Source: Sthenelais limicola (Eukaryota; Annelida; Polychaeta; Phyllodocida; Sigalionidae). From it: a stretch of DNA of 64,000 bases. Positions 34,871-63,793 of this stretch are shown here, piece after piece (the first letter of the stretch is position 1; every line of letters starts with the position of its first letter). Below the pieces are notes generated by a model, which ran no database searches, was not told where the DNA came from, and saw nothing but the letters and a program-made list of their open reading frames with translations. The stretch is from contig OW804097.1 of the NCBI GenBank assembly GCA_942159475.1, forward strand, positions 38,266,298 to 38,330,297. The letters are read 5' to 3'. Position numbers and translations under genes: made by a program.

Positions 34871-36775
34871 TGTCATTTCTCGTTGTTACATAGATATTAT
34901 CAACTCATATTTAGATATATCGCATTAAGTTATTTTAAAACTTTTTTATATATCTATCAACGGGTGAGAATACGAATTTGGGTTTGTTTTGATCGTGATA
35001 TCCCCCTTTATCGTTCAGGTGCATGCTGCTTCGTGGACCTGCTACTGCCAGTCCAATATTTCTGACTGCATGGCTCCAGTCTCCACAGCTGAACCTTTCC
35101 CTGATTACAAGGAGTACGTAAATGAAATTTATCTTAGTGTGTCCTAGTTTTGTTCATTGGGTTGAAGTCCTAACTCTCCTCATATATTACACTTTAATAT
35201 CTGTACAGTGTACCTGATATATCAGGCCTCAGGCTTCAACTTAGAGACAAAGATGGACCAAGTCAAACTTTCAAATAGACAGAGTTTCCGTCCCCGTATC
35301 CTCCCGCACCCCGGAGCGGGGACGGACAGTTAACCCTTATAAAATCACGGGAATCTGACCACAGGGTCAACATGGCTACATGCATGCGGAGGCCGCCAGT
35401 GCCTCCATTCGGCATACAAAAACGTGGATTTAAAGGGCATGGCATGGACGGACATAGTAAATTAAGCGCATTTCACTTTTATTGATATTCATAAAGACTT
35501 GGTGAAGGTGTGGGGGTGCACCGTTGTGCCCCAAAAAAGTCCGAGGTGATTTGGTCTTTAAATGATAGGCCTCGCTGGGAAGTCGAGGCCTAGTATAGGC
35601 TAACTTTCAAAGTCTCAAAGCCTAGATCTCTATTATTTAATTTAAGCCCCTATAAAACTTCAAAGGACTAAAATATTGCTATTATTGGGTTACTAATAAT
35701 ATACTATAGTACCGTATTTTAGTTATATTGGGTTACCTAAATCATTACATTGTCATTATATCTTTATCAAAACACCAAAATGTTCATGATCACAGGCGCT
35801 GTGATTTTCTTTAGAGATTTTCTTTACTTTAGTGATTTGAGACACTGAGGGGTATAGACGTTTGCTGATTAACGCGCACTCTGTATCCTGTTGTCTTTCC
35901 AGTCGCCAGTAAGTGCCTATAACGTAACCACCATACTTATAATTTCTTACATCCACTTGACCTAGCATACCCACTAAGTAGGAAGACCCAAAATATAAAT
36001 AGCAAACCCAGACCCCTAAGAAGCACAGATGATAGGAGACGTCTGAAAATAATAACACCCCTCCCCCCCCCCCCCCGTACTGAAAAGGTGAAAAAATCAC
36101 TTATTTAATAGGCTACCTTTCTACTGGAATGAAATGGAAATCAGAGGCTTCAGGTGCAAATCTAGAAAACGCTTCCGTACTTTCTTGAGAACAGTCTACC
36201 TCCAGGAGACATGGTAGAAAAACCAAATGTAACCCAGAGCTGAGCCGAAGGGGGGGGGGGGGGGGGAGGGAATAGAAAACAAGTATGAAACCATGAGTCA
36301 TGTAATAAACTATGGTTCAATACTTTATTACCTTAGACCACACCATATATAAAGTGGAGCTGCCACGATTACTTGTGTAAAAAATGTAAACCCAATCAGA
36401 ATGGAACTGATTGGGAATAGCGGGAAGAGTCAAATCCATACTGTGTACCTCATATTCAAAGTTGTTTACATTGTAGTTAGATACCATATTTTAAAGTCCG
36501 AGTACGCTATGAGGGTCAATTGGAAGATCTGCAGGTTGCAGATATTGTATTCCGATTTCGATATACATGTACTTTGAAATAAAAACTATATATACATGAA
36601 CTGCATTAGCTCTACAAATGTGTCCCCTCTTTTAAACTTTTTCTCAGGTTACAGTCATCATAGCTTCACAGTGAAAAGTATTATTGAAAGAAGGATAAGA
36701 ATAGTGATACTTCCATCACTGTTAACTATTTAGTTTTTATATTGAGCTTTCGCTCATCGACCGCTTTCATTCCAG

Positions 36776-36821
36776 GTTTGTATGTGGGGTCAATGTTATA
36801 GTCATATAATAGACCGATGAG
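36776..36821 (+). other. DHX33: DHX33 5' UTR part of coding exon 1
   Basis: A pyrimidine-rich acceptor (CTTTCATTCCAG) ends at 36775, 46 bp before the ATG, so a non-coding exon should lie upstream, perhaps ending at 34853. Another 5' exon candidate is 35020-35113 (acceptor TTCAG, donor GTACGT). Confidence 0.45.
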
Positions 36822-54006
<17,185 letters not shown>

Positions 54007-54018
54007 AAGTTTATATTT

Positions 54019-54211
54019 AATAGGGAGATTTAGCAGTCACAACGCACCAACACAACACTAACGCATCCACTAACTGTTTGTACATTACTACCGCTGTGGG
54101 GATATCTCGAGATATCCCCACAACAGTGATAATGTACTGATAGTTAGTGGGTGCGTTAGTGTTGTGTTGGTGCGTTGTGTTGGTGCGTTGTGGCTGCCAA
54201 ATCTCCCTATT
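54019..54211. mobile_element. Family E hairpin in the DHX33 3' UTR
   Basis: 193 bp, AATAGGGAGATTTAGCAGTC pairing with GGCTGCCAAATCTCCCTATT, inner arms GGGGATATCTCGAGATATCCCC. Starts 12 nt after the stop codon. The centre is a perfect palindrome. Confidence 0.9.
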
Positions 54212-54352
54212 AACATTGTTCACCCCGGTGCCTTGATTACCTATGTATATATACGAGTCAGTGTGGCAGCAACATTGTCCCTATGATATAGTCTACGCTA
54301 TTCCTTATTAATCATTATGTATGCACACTTCTGTTTCTGTCTTACCCTTGAG

Positions 54353-54358
54353 AATAAA
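54353..54358 (+). terminator. DHX33 polyadenylation signal
   Basis: AATAAA in GAGAATAAAGCAC, the first such hexamer after the stop. Confidence 0.65.
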
Positions 54359-54668
54359 GCACTTTTAACAATCGGACATTATGCCAAAATTGTTGTTTGT
54401 TTTGTACATTCTTTGGGGAAATGCCTAATTATTTTATTTCTTGAGATGGAAGGAATTTGTCAATAGACCAAGGTAGCTTTTTTGATGGATTTTTATTGCG
54501 CTGAATTATGTCGTGACATGTCTTCGCCGACAGGATTCTTTTTCAAAGGATAGTGAAGGATTTTTATTTCTTTTTCCACAAATTGTGAAATTAATTCCGA
54601 CTTTGAACATTGACCAACGTAATTAATCTTTATATGTAATATGATAAACGGCATTTATTCTCCTATAT

Positions 54669-54903
54669 GGGTCAAATCGCCAGAAAATTTACAATTCATC
54701 TTCACCAATCCTCTTAAATATCCCAAATTTAAGACAAAAATCAGGTTCAAAATTCAGTTCAACATAACCAAACAGATTGTTTGAATCAAGGCAATGTCAA
54801 ATATACTCGGATATACCTAGTATTGACCATTTTACAGCCTAATTTAGCAGAATTTACTAAATGTGTAGATCTGCTGATTGTGCATTTTCTGAAGATCTGA
54901 CCC
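54669..54903 (+). mobile_element. Family A MITE
   Basis: 235 bp, asymmetric ends, exact duplication ATAT. Confidence 0.92.
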
Positions 54904-54923
54904 ATATCGTCATACACATGTAC

Positions 54924-57900
54924 TAGTCCGGCAGTGGAAAGGCAAATTTTGGCCTAACCCGGAAATCCCGGATAAAGTTTTTTTCTCTCTTGATTTATCA
55001 TCTATGGGGTCCCTATATCACATTCCTGTGTGATGTGAAGTTCCTGACCTTGAGCAATTCAAGATATTCAAGATGGCTGCCACCGAACATGTCAAATCTG
55101 TAAACTGGCATATCTCTGCTTCTAATGGGGCTAGGAATATGTTCTAGGTGTCTAAATGCATGTTTCATTAGCCTACAAATGTGATACAGTCATTAACTAA
55201 ATCATTGACCCAACAATTTCCAATGAAAATTGCATTATGTAGTATAATAATTTAATTTGGCCGCAACCGATCCAGCGAATCTGTAAACAGGCATATCTCT
55301 GCTTCTAATGGGGCTAGGGATACATTCTAGGTGTCTAAATGTATGTTTTGTTAGCCTACAAATGCAATACAGTCATTAAATAAATCATTGGCACAACGGT
55401 TTCCAATTAAAATTGCATTATAGTGTAAAATAATTAAATTTGACCCATACCAACCCAGCAAATCTAGGCATATCTCTGTTTCTAATGGGGCTAGTTATAC
55501 ATTGTAGATGTCTAAATGTATGCTTTGTTAGCCTACAAATGCAACACAATCATTAAATAAATCATTAGCCCAATAATTCCCAATGAAATTTGCTTTTTTG
55601 TGTAAAATAATTCAATTTGAGCGTAACGCAAATTACATGTCAAATCTTTAAACAGACATAATGATATAGATCCCTGCTTCTAATGGGGTTAGGAATACAT
55701 TCCAAATGTCATTTGCCTACAAATACATTACATCTGCATACATTTAATCATTGGCCTAATATTTGTCAATGAAAGTTTCATTATGGTGTAAAAGAATTCA
55801 TTATATGCATTATTGTTTGTCAGATTTAGTCTATGAAAAGACCATAACCATATTCTTTGTTTATCATTCCATTGTCTTGCACTTCAAATGTGATAAAAAT
55901 ATTGCTAAGCTTCTTAACTGCAGGGTGTCATGAGCTATACATAGTATTCATTGATGTCACAGCACTGGCCTAGGCTAGCTATGTTCTGTACCACCCCTTG
56001 TAAATATTACCTGGACATATGCATATGCTCCAAGGCTGCCATTTTCACCTCCAAAAGTTTTAGCAAATGCAATATAAAGTATGCTTATATAGTCAGGGGT
56101 TAGCAAAATAGTCAAAATGGGAAAAGCCTTTCAATCTGCTGACTTCCACTCTCTAAGCAGACACTCAATACGGCTGCCAATGGGGATAGCCAGTGACTGG
56201 GTGACATCACGTGAATACTAAGTATTACTGCCTATAAAACTCATTTTGGGAACTCATGCCTAATAGGTTGCCTAAACTTTCCTGAATGAATGGAGGGTAA
56301 ATCATTCACCTATGCACAGGCCTGTTTCGAGGAATATTGACAGACCAGGCCCTTGAACCAACCCTTATGATCTTTGGTAATTGCCAGCAAGTTTTTGTAG
56401 GTTGTTTCCCAGCATGCCTAAACTGCAAAAACCTAGACTTAACAGTTTCCAATCCTGGAGCAGAATTGTTAAAAGCATAGACACAATGTGACCTCATTAG
56501 AGCATACAGATGAAGTGTCAAAGATGAGAAAACAGATTTTGTGGACAATTTCTACCCATTTCTATTGAAGCACTCTACCCTGGCAGACTTGTGAACATTG
56601 CTTCAGGAATTCCTATCAGTTCCACTGAGTACTTGTTGACTGTGCCTTAGATATTGGGAAGAAGTGTCCTTGGAGTTTACCCTGTTACACACATCAAATT
56701 CAATGAGACATTAACAGATGCAGCATAATACATTTCAAGAAACCTGGCCTGAGGGTTTTCATAAGGCAATGTTGCTGTTTACAAACCGCTGTCCTGTGAA
56801 CTTCCTTCATATATATTTTGTCAATATTTGAAAGCTATGGCCTCATGTTTGAGGAAAAACCAATGATAGATTTCATTACTGATTAATTTGAACAACCAAA
56901 TGTAATGCAGGAATATAGTATTTTATTCAATATTTATTGAGTAGTGTGTTCTGCTTTGGAATGTGTGATGGTCAGTAAATGGGTAGGCAATGCAGGACAT
57001 CACCAGACAAACTGTCATTCAATTTTACATGCAGACTTGACTCTTAAATGGATATAAATTCTGTTTTCTCGATGCAGGCTGTAGATAACCTGGTCTACCA
57101 AAGAGCTTAACCATAACTGGTGTACCTTCAGGCCCTACCTTGCCTTGTTAGTTTTAAGATGTTAGGGAAGAAGCAAATATTCTGGCAGGGGCATTGGTCT
57201 TATTGCCTAATCTGGATTTTGAAATTCGTAAAGTTGTAAGGTTGTTATAATGAGAACAAAGATATTAGAAATATGGATGAGGGTGGAGATGAGAAAACTA
57301 TTAAGCAAGAGTAGAGCAGACAGAGGACTGAACTTCTAACCAATAGCATAACCTGTTGTTATGTCCACAAGTCCATCTGGTTAAAGATTCTTGCCCATTG
57401 GATAGCTGGTCACAATAATAATCTTTGATGATGTGTCCTCCTTATGTTCAATCAACAATATAATGCCACTTTTCCCTTGACCCTCATTGAGACAAACGTT
57501 TTGAAAACTCTGCTCAAGGTGTGAGTAAGTTTTGAGAGTCTGAGGGTGATGGGTAACTTCTATGATACCTGATTAGTCTTTACCAAACCTTAAAAGGGTT
57601 GACTCAACTACAATCAAACATGCCCATGCACGGTATACTTTCCATTCATTTAGAAGTTGCACATGCTTCCTATGGGATGCATGTAATAGAGAGCATAATG
57701 AGGTTAGTGTTGATAACCCTATTAGAAAGACCATACAGAATTCAATGATATCAGTTATGGTATGATAACATTCAAAATTCATTCATAGTTTGGCCATAGA
57801 CAGGGGTCACAGACACTGCAAAATAATGAATTCTTCTACACAATAATGAAATCTTCATTGACAAATATTGGGCCAATGATCAAATTATCAAAATGTATTG

Positions 57901-58700
57901 TATTGTAGGCAAATGACATTTAGAATGTATTCCTAACCCTGTTAGAAGCTGGGATCTATATAATATATGTTATATAATATATGTTTTTAGATTTGACATG
58001 TAATTTGCGTTACGCTCAAATTGAATTATTTTACACAAAAAAGCAATTTTCATTGGGAATTATTGGGCCGATGATTCATTATGACTGTATTGCATTTGTA
58101 GGCTAACACAACATACATTTAGACATCTACAATGTATAACTAGCCCCATTAGAAGCAGAGATATGCCTAGATTTGCTGGGTTGCTATGGGTCAAATTTAA
58201 TTATTTTACACTATAATGCAAATTTCATTGGAAACCGTTGTGCCAATGATTTATTTAATATCTGTTTTGCATTTGTAGGCTAACAAAACATACATTTAGA
58301 CACCTAGAACATATTCCTAGCCCCATTGGAAGCAGAGATAAGGCTCTTTACCGATTTGTTGGATCGGTTGCCGCCAAATTAAATTATTTTACCCCATAAT
58401 GCAATTTTCATTGGAAATTGTTGGGTCAATGATTTTTTTAATGATTGTGTTAGAATTGTAGGCTAATGAAACATGCATTTAGACACCTAGAACATATTCC
58501 TAGCCCCATTAGAAGCAGAGATATGCCAGTTTACAGATTTGACATGTTCAGTGGCAGCCATCTTGAATATCTCGAATTGCTCAAGGTCAGGAACTTCACA
58601 TCACACAGGAATGTGATATAGGGACCCCATAGATGATAAATCAAGAGAGAAAAAAACTTTATCCGGGATTTCCGGGTTAAGCTCTCCCACTGCCGGACTA
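54924..58700. mobile_element. Family G: 3.8-kb element with ~0.87-kb inverted arms
   Basis: Ends TAGTCCGGCAGTGG and CCACTGCCGGACTA, with TAC directly on both sides (54921-54923, 58701-58703) as a probable 3-bp target duplication. Left arm about 54924-55800, right arm about 57835-58700. Each arm has a ~165-bp outer part, then four tandem units of about 170-185 bp that share CATATCTCTGCTTCTAATGG. The 2-kb core (about 55800-57835) has only short open frames (for example minus 56306-56548, 57573-57782), none resembling a transposase. Probably non-autonomous; superfamily unassigned. Confidence 0.88.
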
Positions 58701-58766
58701 TACTAAATGAGCCTGTCTTGTCTTGTTCGACACTACAATGATGGTGTTAACAGGCTTAGGTGTTAC

Positions 58767-58978
58767 AATAGGGAGGTTAAATTAATATCCTTTCTTTTCC
58801 AGGAATCTGAGTATTATTGTCTGTTCAGAATAAAAATCATATATATATATATATATATATAGACTTCGAATGGTTAGGCGAAATTGCACCCAACTACTTC
58901 GGAGAAAATCGGGGAAGCTTGTTCAATTTCCATTGTGTTACAATAGGGAGGTTCCGCAAGCTTTACCTATCTCTTATA
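58767..58978 (+). pseudogene. Broken copy of the last DHX33 exon, bounded by family F ends
   Basis: 58779-58927 repeats 53895-54004: the acceptor (CTTTCTTTTCCAG), the exon, and sequence to the Gln codon before the stop. It carries a ~43-bp insertion with an AT microsatellite after codon 5 of the exon and a 4-bp deletion (AAGA) near its end, so the frame is lost. AATAGGGAGGTT precedes it directly (58767-58778) and AATAGGGAGGTTCCGCAAGC follows at 58942. Confidence 0.88.
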
Positions 58979-59014
58979 TATATATAAATTTGTTTTTAAT
59001 TTCCATTGTGTTAC

Positions 59015-59249
59015 AATAGGGAGGTTCCGCAAGCTTACCTATCTCAATTACGTTACGTATCCGTATCTTTTCTTGTGAATTACATCGCATTCTTATGAAT
59101 AAAGAATAAATTGTGAGATGAAACATGTTGCTTGATATGTTACGTTACGTTTTTCCCGCCATGTTTTGCTGAACCAGTTCCTTTTAACGTATGTTTGTAT
59201 ATTTAGAGATACGTTTACGTATAAGTTAGACTTGCTGAACCTCCCTAAT
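59015..59249 (-). mobile_element. Family F MITE, inverse of the intron 18 copy
   Basis: 235 bp, AATAGGGAGGTTCCGCAAGC to CTTGCTGAACCTCCCTAAT. Its left end plus 15 bp of flank (TTCCATTGTGTTAC) is also present at 58928-58976. Confidence 0.82.
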
Positions 59250-59395
59250 ATCTCTTGGATATATATATATATACATATTTTTTTTTAATTTCCATTACGG
59301 CCAAGACAATTAAATAATGTTCACATGTAAATACACTACGTCCATCATGGATATCCTAGAGTGTTGCCTGTTACTAAGATCTAATTGAAAAAATG

Positions 59396-59401
59396 TTTAT
59401 T
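59396..59401 (-). terminator. Possible polyadenylation signal of the fibrinogen-related gene
   Basis: TTTATT on the plus strand (AATAAA on the minus), about 325 bp downstream of the stop codon. Confidence 0.4.
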
Positions 59402-59725
59402 AAAAAATAGCTACTAATTATCGACAATTAGACATCATTAATCAAAAAACCGCATTCAGCGTTTTCAGCCAATCTTATCAAGCACATATATATATATAAA
59501 ACATAAGAAAATTCCGTCTACTCTATCTCGTCAGAACTTACATTTTCTTTACTTTCATCCCTTCCCTCTGAATTTACCCCCACTATCTTGATTCCTACAT
59601 TCAGCACATTATCATTTCAAATACAGTCTCACCCACCCATTATATTCGTTAGTCTACACACAAATACAGTAAATTCGCCATTGGTATCTCTATATATACA
59701 ATTGCTCATGGTTACAGTTCCGGCA

Positions 59726-62700
59726 TCACTGGTGTTTTGGTTTAATCATCATCACTGATTCCTTCATGGAATAATGGTCCCCTTTCCATTTACTCCAGGC
59801 CATGCCGCCCTTATTGATGGTGTCTCCTTTCAGATATTCCCCATTCAAGTTGGCCAAGTAGCAATGCTTGTACCACCAGGCTCCTTTACACTGCACCCCG
59901 CAAATACCATCAGATTCGTCGTTGTCTCTATCTTTGGTTCCAAACTTATATCCTCGGTGATATTCCATGCCATCTCCTATGGACAGTGAAAGAAGTAATG
60001 GGTCAGATTTTCAGAAAGTGTACAATTCACCTTCACCAATCCTCTCAAATAACCCACATTTAAGACAAAAATGTGCTTCAAAATGCAGCTTAACATAACA
60101 GAGCTGATACTTTAAATCAATGCGATACCAAATATACTCAGATATACACAGTATTCTTCATTTTTCAGCCTAATTTAGGAGAATTTCCTAAATGTGTAGA
60201 GCTACCAATTGTACATTTTCTGAAAATCTGAAAATTGATGTGTAGAACCGTAGATTTTTGCATTTTCTGCAAATCTGACTCAAAATCCCACTTTGTTGAT
60301 AAAGTTAATTCCCTTCCTAGAGTATGACCCTCAAAATTTGCATATGAAGTAATCATATTTAGGATGAAAACACAATGAGATTCTGTCAGAAAATTAGTTT
60401 GTACTAAGATGGAATAGGCGATTTGCATAGCCGCCAATTTGAATACTGATTCGCATGGAATTATGGGACTAATGGTACAGTATAAAATCTATAAAAAAAA
60501 CATGTTATTTTAAACATGAAATATTTATCAGTGCTCTTATTTCAATATCCATGTGTTTTACATGTTTCCATAACACAAGATTTCATCTTTCCCATCATGC
60601 ATTTAGTTTTCATAGATCATTTACACGAGCTACGATATCAGTAAAAAGATCGTTGCAATTTTCGATAAAACTGTTGCCAAATATTTGTATGTCAGATTTC
60701 ATCAGAATCCATCCCAGGATGCACTAACAGACATGCGCACTGACACATGCAAATCCCCTATTGTATATTTGTATTTTTTTTTGTATATTTGTCGAATTTC
60801 ATTTGAACTTTTGTCTTCAAGTTAAGACAGAGGTGCGTTACCTGCATTACCAAAGTATGACCCGACATCCAGAGAGAACTGGCTATACTCCGAACCAATG
60901 GCGAAGAAATCATAGTTCGCGAAGCGTGTGTTGTTTTCAAAATCTTTCACTATGATGTGTAGTTCCATTGGAGTGCTATGTGAAAGCATGTGAATGTTAG
61001 TCAACCCCAGCCAATACTCAGTGAACACATCTCCAAATCCCAAGGCATACTCGAGCCATTCTCGGTAGAAATCCACACTCCCGTCAAACCTTTTTTGAAT
61101 TACCTGGAATCATTCAATAGATGTGTTGTTGATGATCAGAAAACTAAGCTATTTAGGGGACTTATCACGTTTTCTTTATAATTATGGGTAAAGTTGCCAA
61201 AATGTACAATTGTAAAATGTATAATTCGCCTTCGATAATCCTCGCCTCCAAAGATGCTCCCCCCCCCCCCCCCACACACACACTTTAAGGGCCTGCACAA
61301 AAAAAGTGTCCCCCCCCCCCCCCCGCCCAATCCTCGACTTAAATGGATGTATAAAGGGATGTCTCCACTGGCTGCGGTAAGATCTGCGTTTGGTCTTCGC
61401 TTGGTCTGCGTTTCAAACTCTGCGATTATATCCATATTATACTGCAGCCGCAGACTAAACGCAGAGCTTACCGCATGGCCATTCAGGTCTCATGGTTGCG
61501 ATAGAGACTGCGGCTGGATATCCTTCCCGTGCTTGGTCAAGGTAAAGCATGGAGCAGACAACATTTATAACGGTACCTCCCTGTGTTTACCACATCAGTT
61601 TATTACTTTTTTAGAGGCATTGGAAGCTAATTTGAATTCAGGGGATAAGTTATAAGTTAGACTAGTCAGTTGGTTAATGATGAAAAATGTAATTTTGGCC
61701 TGGCTAAAAATAAAACATTTTGATAATACAATTTCTGACGGCTAAATAAAGTAAACTTTTCATTTGTCCTAATTATTGGCATTTGGGTATGTGATTTTTG
61801 AGAAATGCAGCTTTCATGTGGTATATGTGGTTAAGGTGTCGCACAATGTCGCATGGGGAAAACATGCAAGTAAAAAACGATGAATTTTGTGAGTTGGTAC
61901 TTGATATCTCCACTTCTACTGCATGTATTTGAACCAGAGAAAGATAGTTTTTCTGCTCTTAACTAAGCACTTGATATCGTATTGAAATAATCCTGATATT
62001 GGTATCAAAAACTCAAAACTTTAAAATGAAAATTGTAATTAAATCGGTTGGAAATGGGCAGGGGCACGTACCCCTCTGCTAATGACCAGATAAGAGCTTA
62101 TTGCCCTGCTGCGCGGCGGAGATCATGGAACCTTTGACCACAGGAGAATCTTTCTCTTCTAACATTATTCTTACTCTAAGTTGTATGTTTTATTGGTGAC
62201 ATCTTGACAGCTATGGTTTTCATATCCAAAAGATATTAAGATAAAATAATTTTTCGCAAAGACATATCTAAAAGCAGGTGAAATATTTATTGGAAAACTT
62301 TTTAAAAGTTGGCAATGTCAAATGAACCAATCGCACTTCAAGCGATGAAATATTTTATCTAAATTCCACGATTGAATATCATTTCCTGTTTTTCTATCGC
62401 AAGGCTTACCGCAGAGCTTACCGCAGCCAGTGGAGACCCCACTTAAGGGCTGCTTCTTCGTTACATATAGTATACAAGAGATATATGGGTGAAATATTCA
62501 GACAATGTACAATTCGCCTTCAACAATCCTTTCAAATAACCCTTATTTAAGCCAGGTTCAAAATACAGTTCAACACAACTAAACGGATTGTTTGAATCAA
62601 CCTAATACTAAATATACTCAGATATACCTAGAATTGACAATTTGTCAGCCTAATTTCGCAGAGTTTCCTAAATGTGTAGTGCTGCAGATTGTACATTTTC

Positions 62701-63165
62701 TGACGATCCAACCCATATATGAGACATAGCTGTTGAATAATAATCGACATAATTATAAAATGTAGGCCTAAATAAGCAGCTGCAACGCTAACATCAACTC
62801 CTGTCTGCATGATAAAGGGTTGTCTCCACTGGCTGCGGTAAGCTCTGCGGTAAGCCTTGCAATGGTGCTGTGATGGTGAAAAGTGGCGAGGTCTTGCCTA
62901 CACGGCCAGTGATCCATGTAGTCAAGGACCTCGTCATTCCTCTCCACCTACAGAACCAGCACAAACCATCACAAGGATTACCGCAGAGCTTACCACAGCC
63001 AGTGGAGACCACCCTTTAGAGACCGACTTACAGTCCATCCGCCTCCTCTAGTATCCATATCACAAAAGACCTTGATTTGAGGAAGTCCAGGAGGTTGGAT
63101 GGCGTACACTCCAGATGTTGTATACCCTCGATCCAACAATTCCTTACAGTTCCAAGCCACTGCAT
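59726..63165 (-). CDS. Fibrinogen-related protein, complete fibrinogen C-terminal domain (gene 5'-partial)
   Basis: Three exons read leftward: 63032-63165, 60842-61103, 59726-59976, ending TGA; phases agree (2/0/1/1) and all sites are GT-AG. The first carries NCKELLDRGYTTSGVY and CDMDTRGGGWT, the second VIQKRFDGSVDFYREW and TEYWLGLTNIHML, the third YHRGYKFGTKDRDND, then GAWWYKHCYLANLNGEY. About 215 residues, full length for this domain, with the DxD-type calcium site (DRDND) and the terminal Cys pair retained; one additional Cys (GVQC) precedes GAWWY. The domain is found in secreted ficolins, tenascins, angiopoietins and FREPs, which bind carbohydrates or acetylated groups in innate immunity or development. 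N-terminal exons with signal peptide lie right of the window, so the subclass cannot be set. The introns hold families A, C and D. Coordinates span exons and introns. Confidence 0.9.
60000..60283 (+). mobile_element. Family A MITE with doubled, eroded right end
   Basis: Starts GGGTCAGATTTTCAG; the first right end reads CTGAAAATCTGAAAA, then a second partial end stops at AAATCTGACTC. Lies 24 bp inside the intron upstream of the last fibrinogen exon. Confidence 0.8.
60413..60762 (+). mobile_element. Family D MITE
   Basis: 350 bp, AATAGGCGATTTGCATAGCC to GCAAATCCCCTATT, in the second fibrinogen intron, ending 80 bp from an exon. Confidence 0.86.
61186..61250 (+). mobile_element. Family A fragment
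   Basis: GGGTAAAGTTGCCAAAATGT, then a repeated AATGTATAATTCGCCTTC; truncated. Confidence 0.6.
61255..61325. repeat. Double poly-C tract, family H-like
   Basis: Two C-runs (14-16 bases) around TTTAAGGGCCTGCACAAAAA, resembling the interior of family H. Confidence 0.55.
61355..61484. mobile_element. Family C variant
   Basis: Left end AGGGATGTCTCCACTGGCTG with a shortened arm and a new inner stem (TCTGCGTTTGGTCT / AGACTAAACGCAGA); right end lost after CTTACCGCA. Confidence 0.65.
61490..62390. other. Intron of the fibrinogen-related gene
   Basis: No repeat family or exon recognised; AT-rich with short open frames. Confidence 0.4.
62395..62447. mobile_element. Family C right half
   Basis: CGCAAGGCTTACCGCAGAGC through CAGTGGAGACCCC, no left arm. 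Confidence 0.65.
62487..62714 (+). mobile_element. Family A MITE
   Basis: 228 bp, left end GGGTGAAATATTCAG, right end GACGATCCAACCC, duplication ATAT. Confidence 0.88.
62816..63015. mobile_element. Family C foldback MITE beside a fibrinogen exon donor
   Basis: 200 bp, AGGGTTGTCTCCACTGGCTG and its complement. It ends 16 bp from the exon boundary at 63032. Flanks TAA/TTA. Confidence 0.85.
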
Positions 63166-63196
63166 CTGTTAATCATTTAGACGTCATCAATAAAGG

Positions 63197-63431
63197 GGGT
63201 CCGATTTTCAGAAAATGTACAATTGGCCATCACCAATCCCCTAAAATAGCCCAAATTTAAGACGAATTTAAGGTTCAAAATACAGTTCAACATAACCAGA
63301 CAGATTTATTGAATGAATACAATACAGAATACACTCACTTATACTCAGTATTTATCATTTTTTACTCTAATTTAGCAGAATTTGATAGATGTGCAGAACT
63401 GTAAATTGTACATTTTCTAAAAATCTGACCC
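63197..63431 (+). mobile_element. Family A MITE
   Basis: 235 bp, GGGTCCGATTTTCAG to CTAAAAATCTGACCC. Confidence 0.85.
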
Positions 63432-63500
63432 AATTTTTTTTTTAGAAAACTATCTTCAGTCAAAGGAATGAGTGTTACTATTCATATTCTGCACGTATAA

Positions 63501-63740
63501 GGGTCAGATCTTCAGAAAATGTACAGTCGGCCGCCCTACACATTTGGTAGAATTTGTTAAATTAGACTGAAAAATGGTAAATACTAGATATATCTGAGTA
63601 TATTTTATATTGCCTTGATTCAAATAATCTATTTGGTTTTGTTGAACTGAATTTTTAACTACATTTTTTTACTTAAATTAGGGTAATTTGAGAAGATTGG
63701 TGAAGGCGGCAAATTGTACATTTTCTGGCAATTTCACTCC
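63501..63740 (-). mobile_element. Family A MITE, asymmetric ends
   Basis: 240 bp, GGGTCAGATCTTCAG to GGCAATTTCACTCC. Confidence 0.83.
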
Positions 63741-63793
63741 GTACTAGGCAGCAAGTGAGGAGAATAAAACCGTTTCTAATAATAGGCATTCTA

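Larger units (their letters stand above)
54007..54375 (+). other. DHX33: DHX33 3' UTR
   Basis: Runs from the stop codon to just past a canonical AATAAA at 54353-54358, which is followed by a TTTT/GT-rich stretch. Over half is the family E hairpin. Confidence 0.7.

Noticed and set aside
35070..35113. ATG followed by 14 codons and a GTACGT donor as the DHX33 start
   Set aside because: Joining it to 36776 gives a stop after ten codons before the helicase ATG; it is at most an upstream reading frame in a 5' exon.
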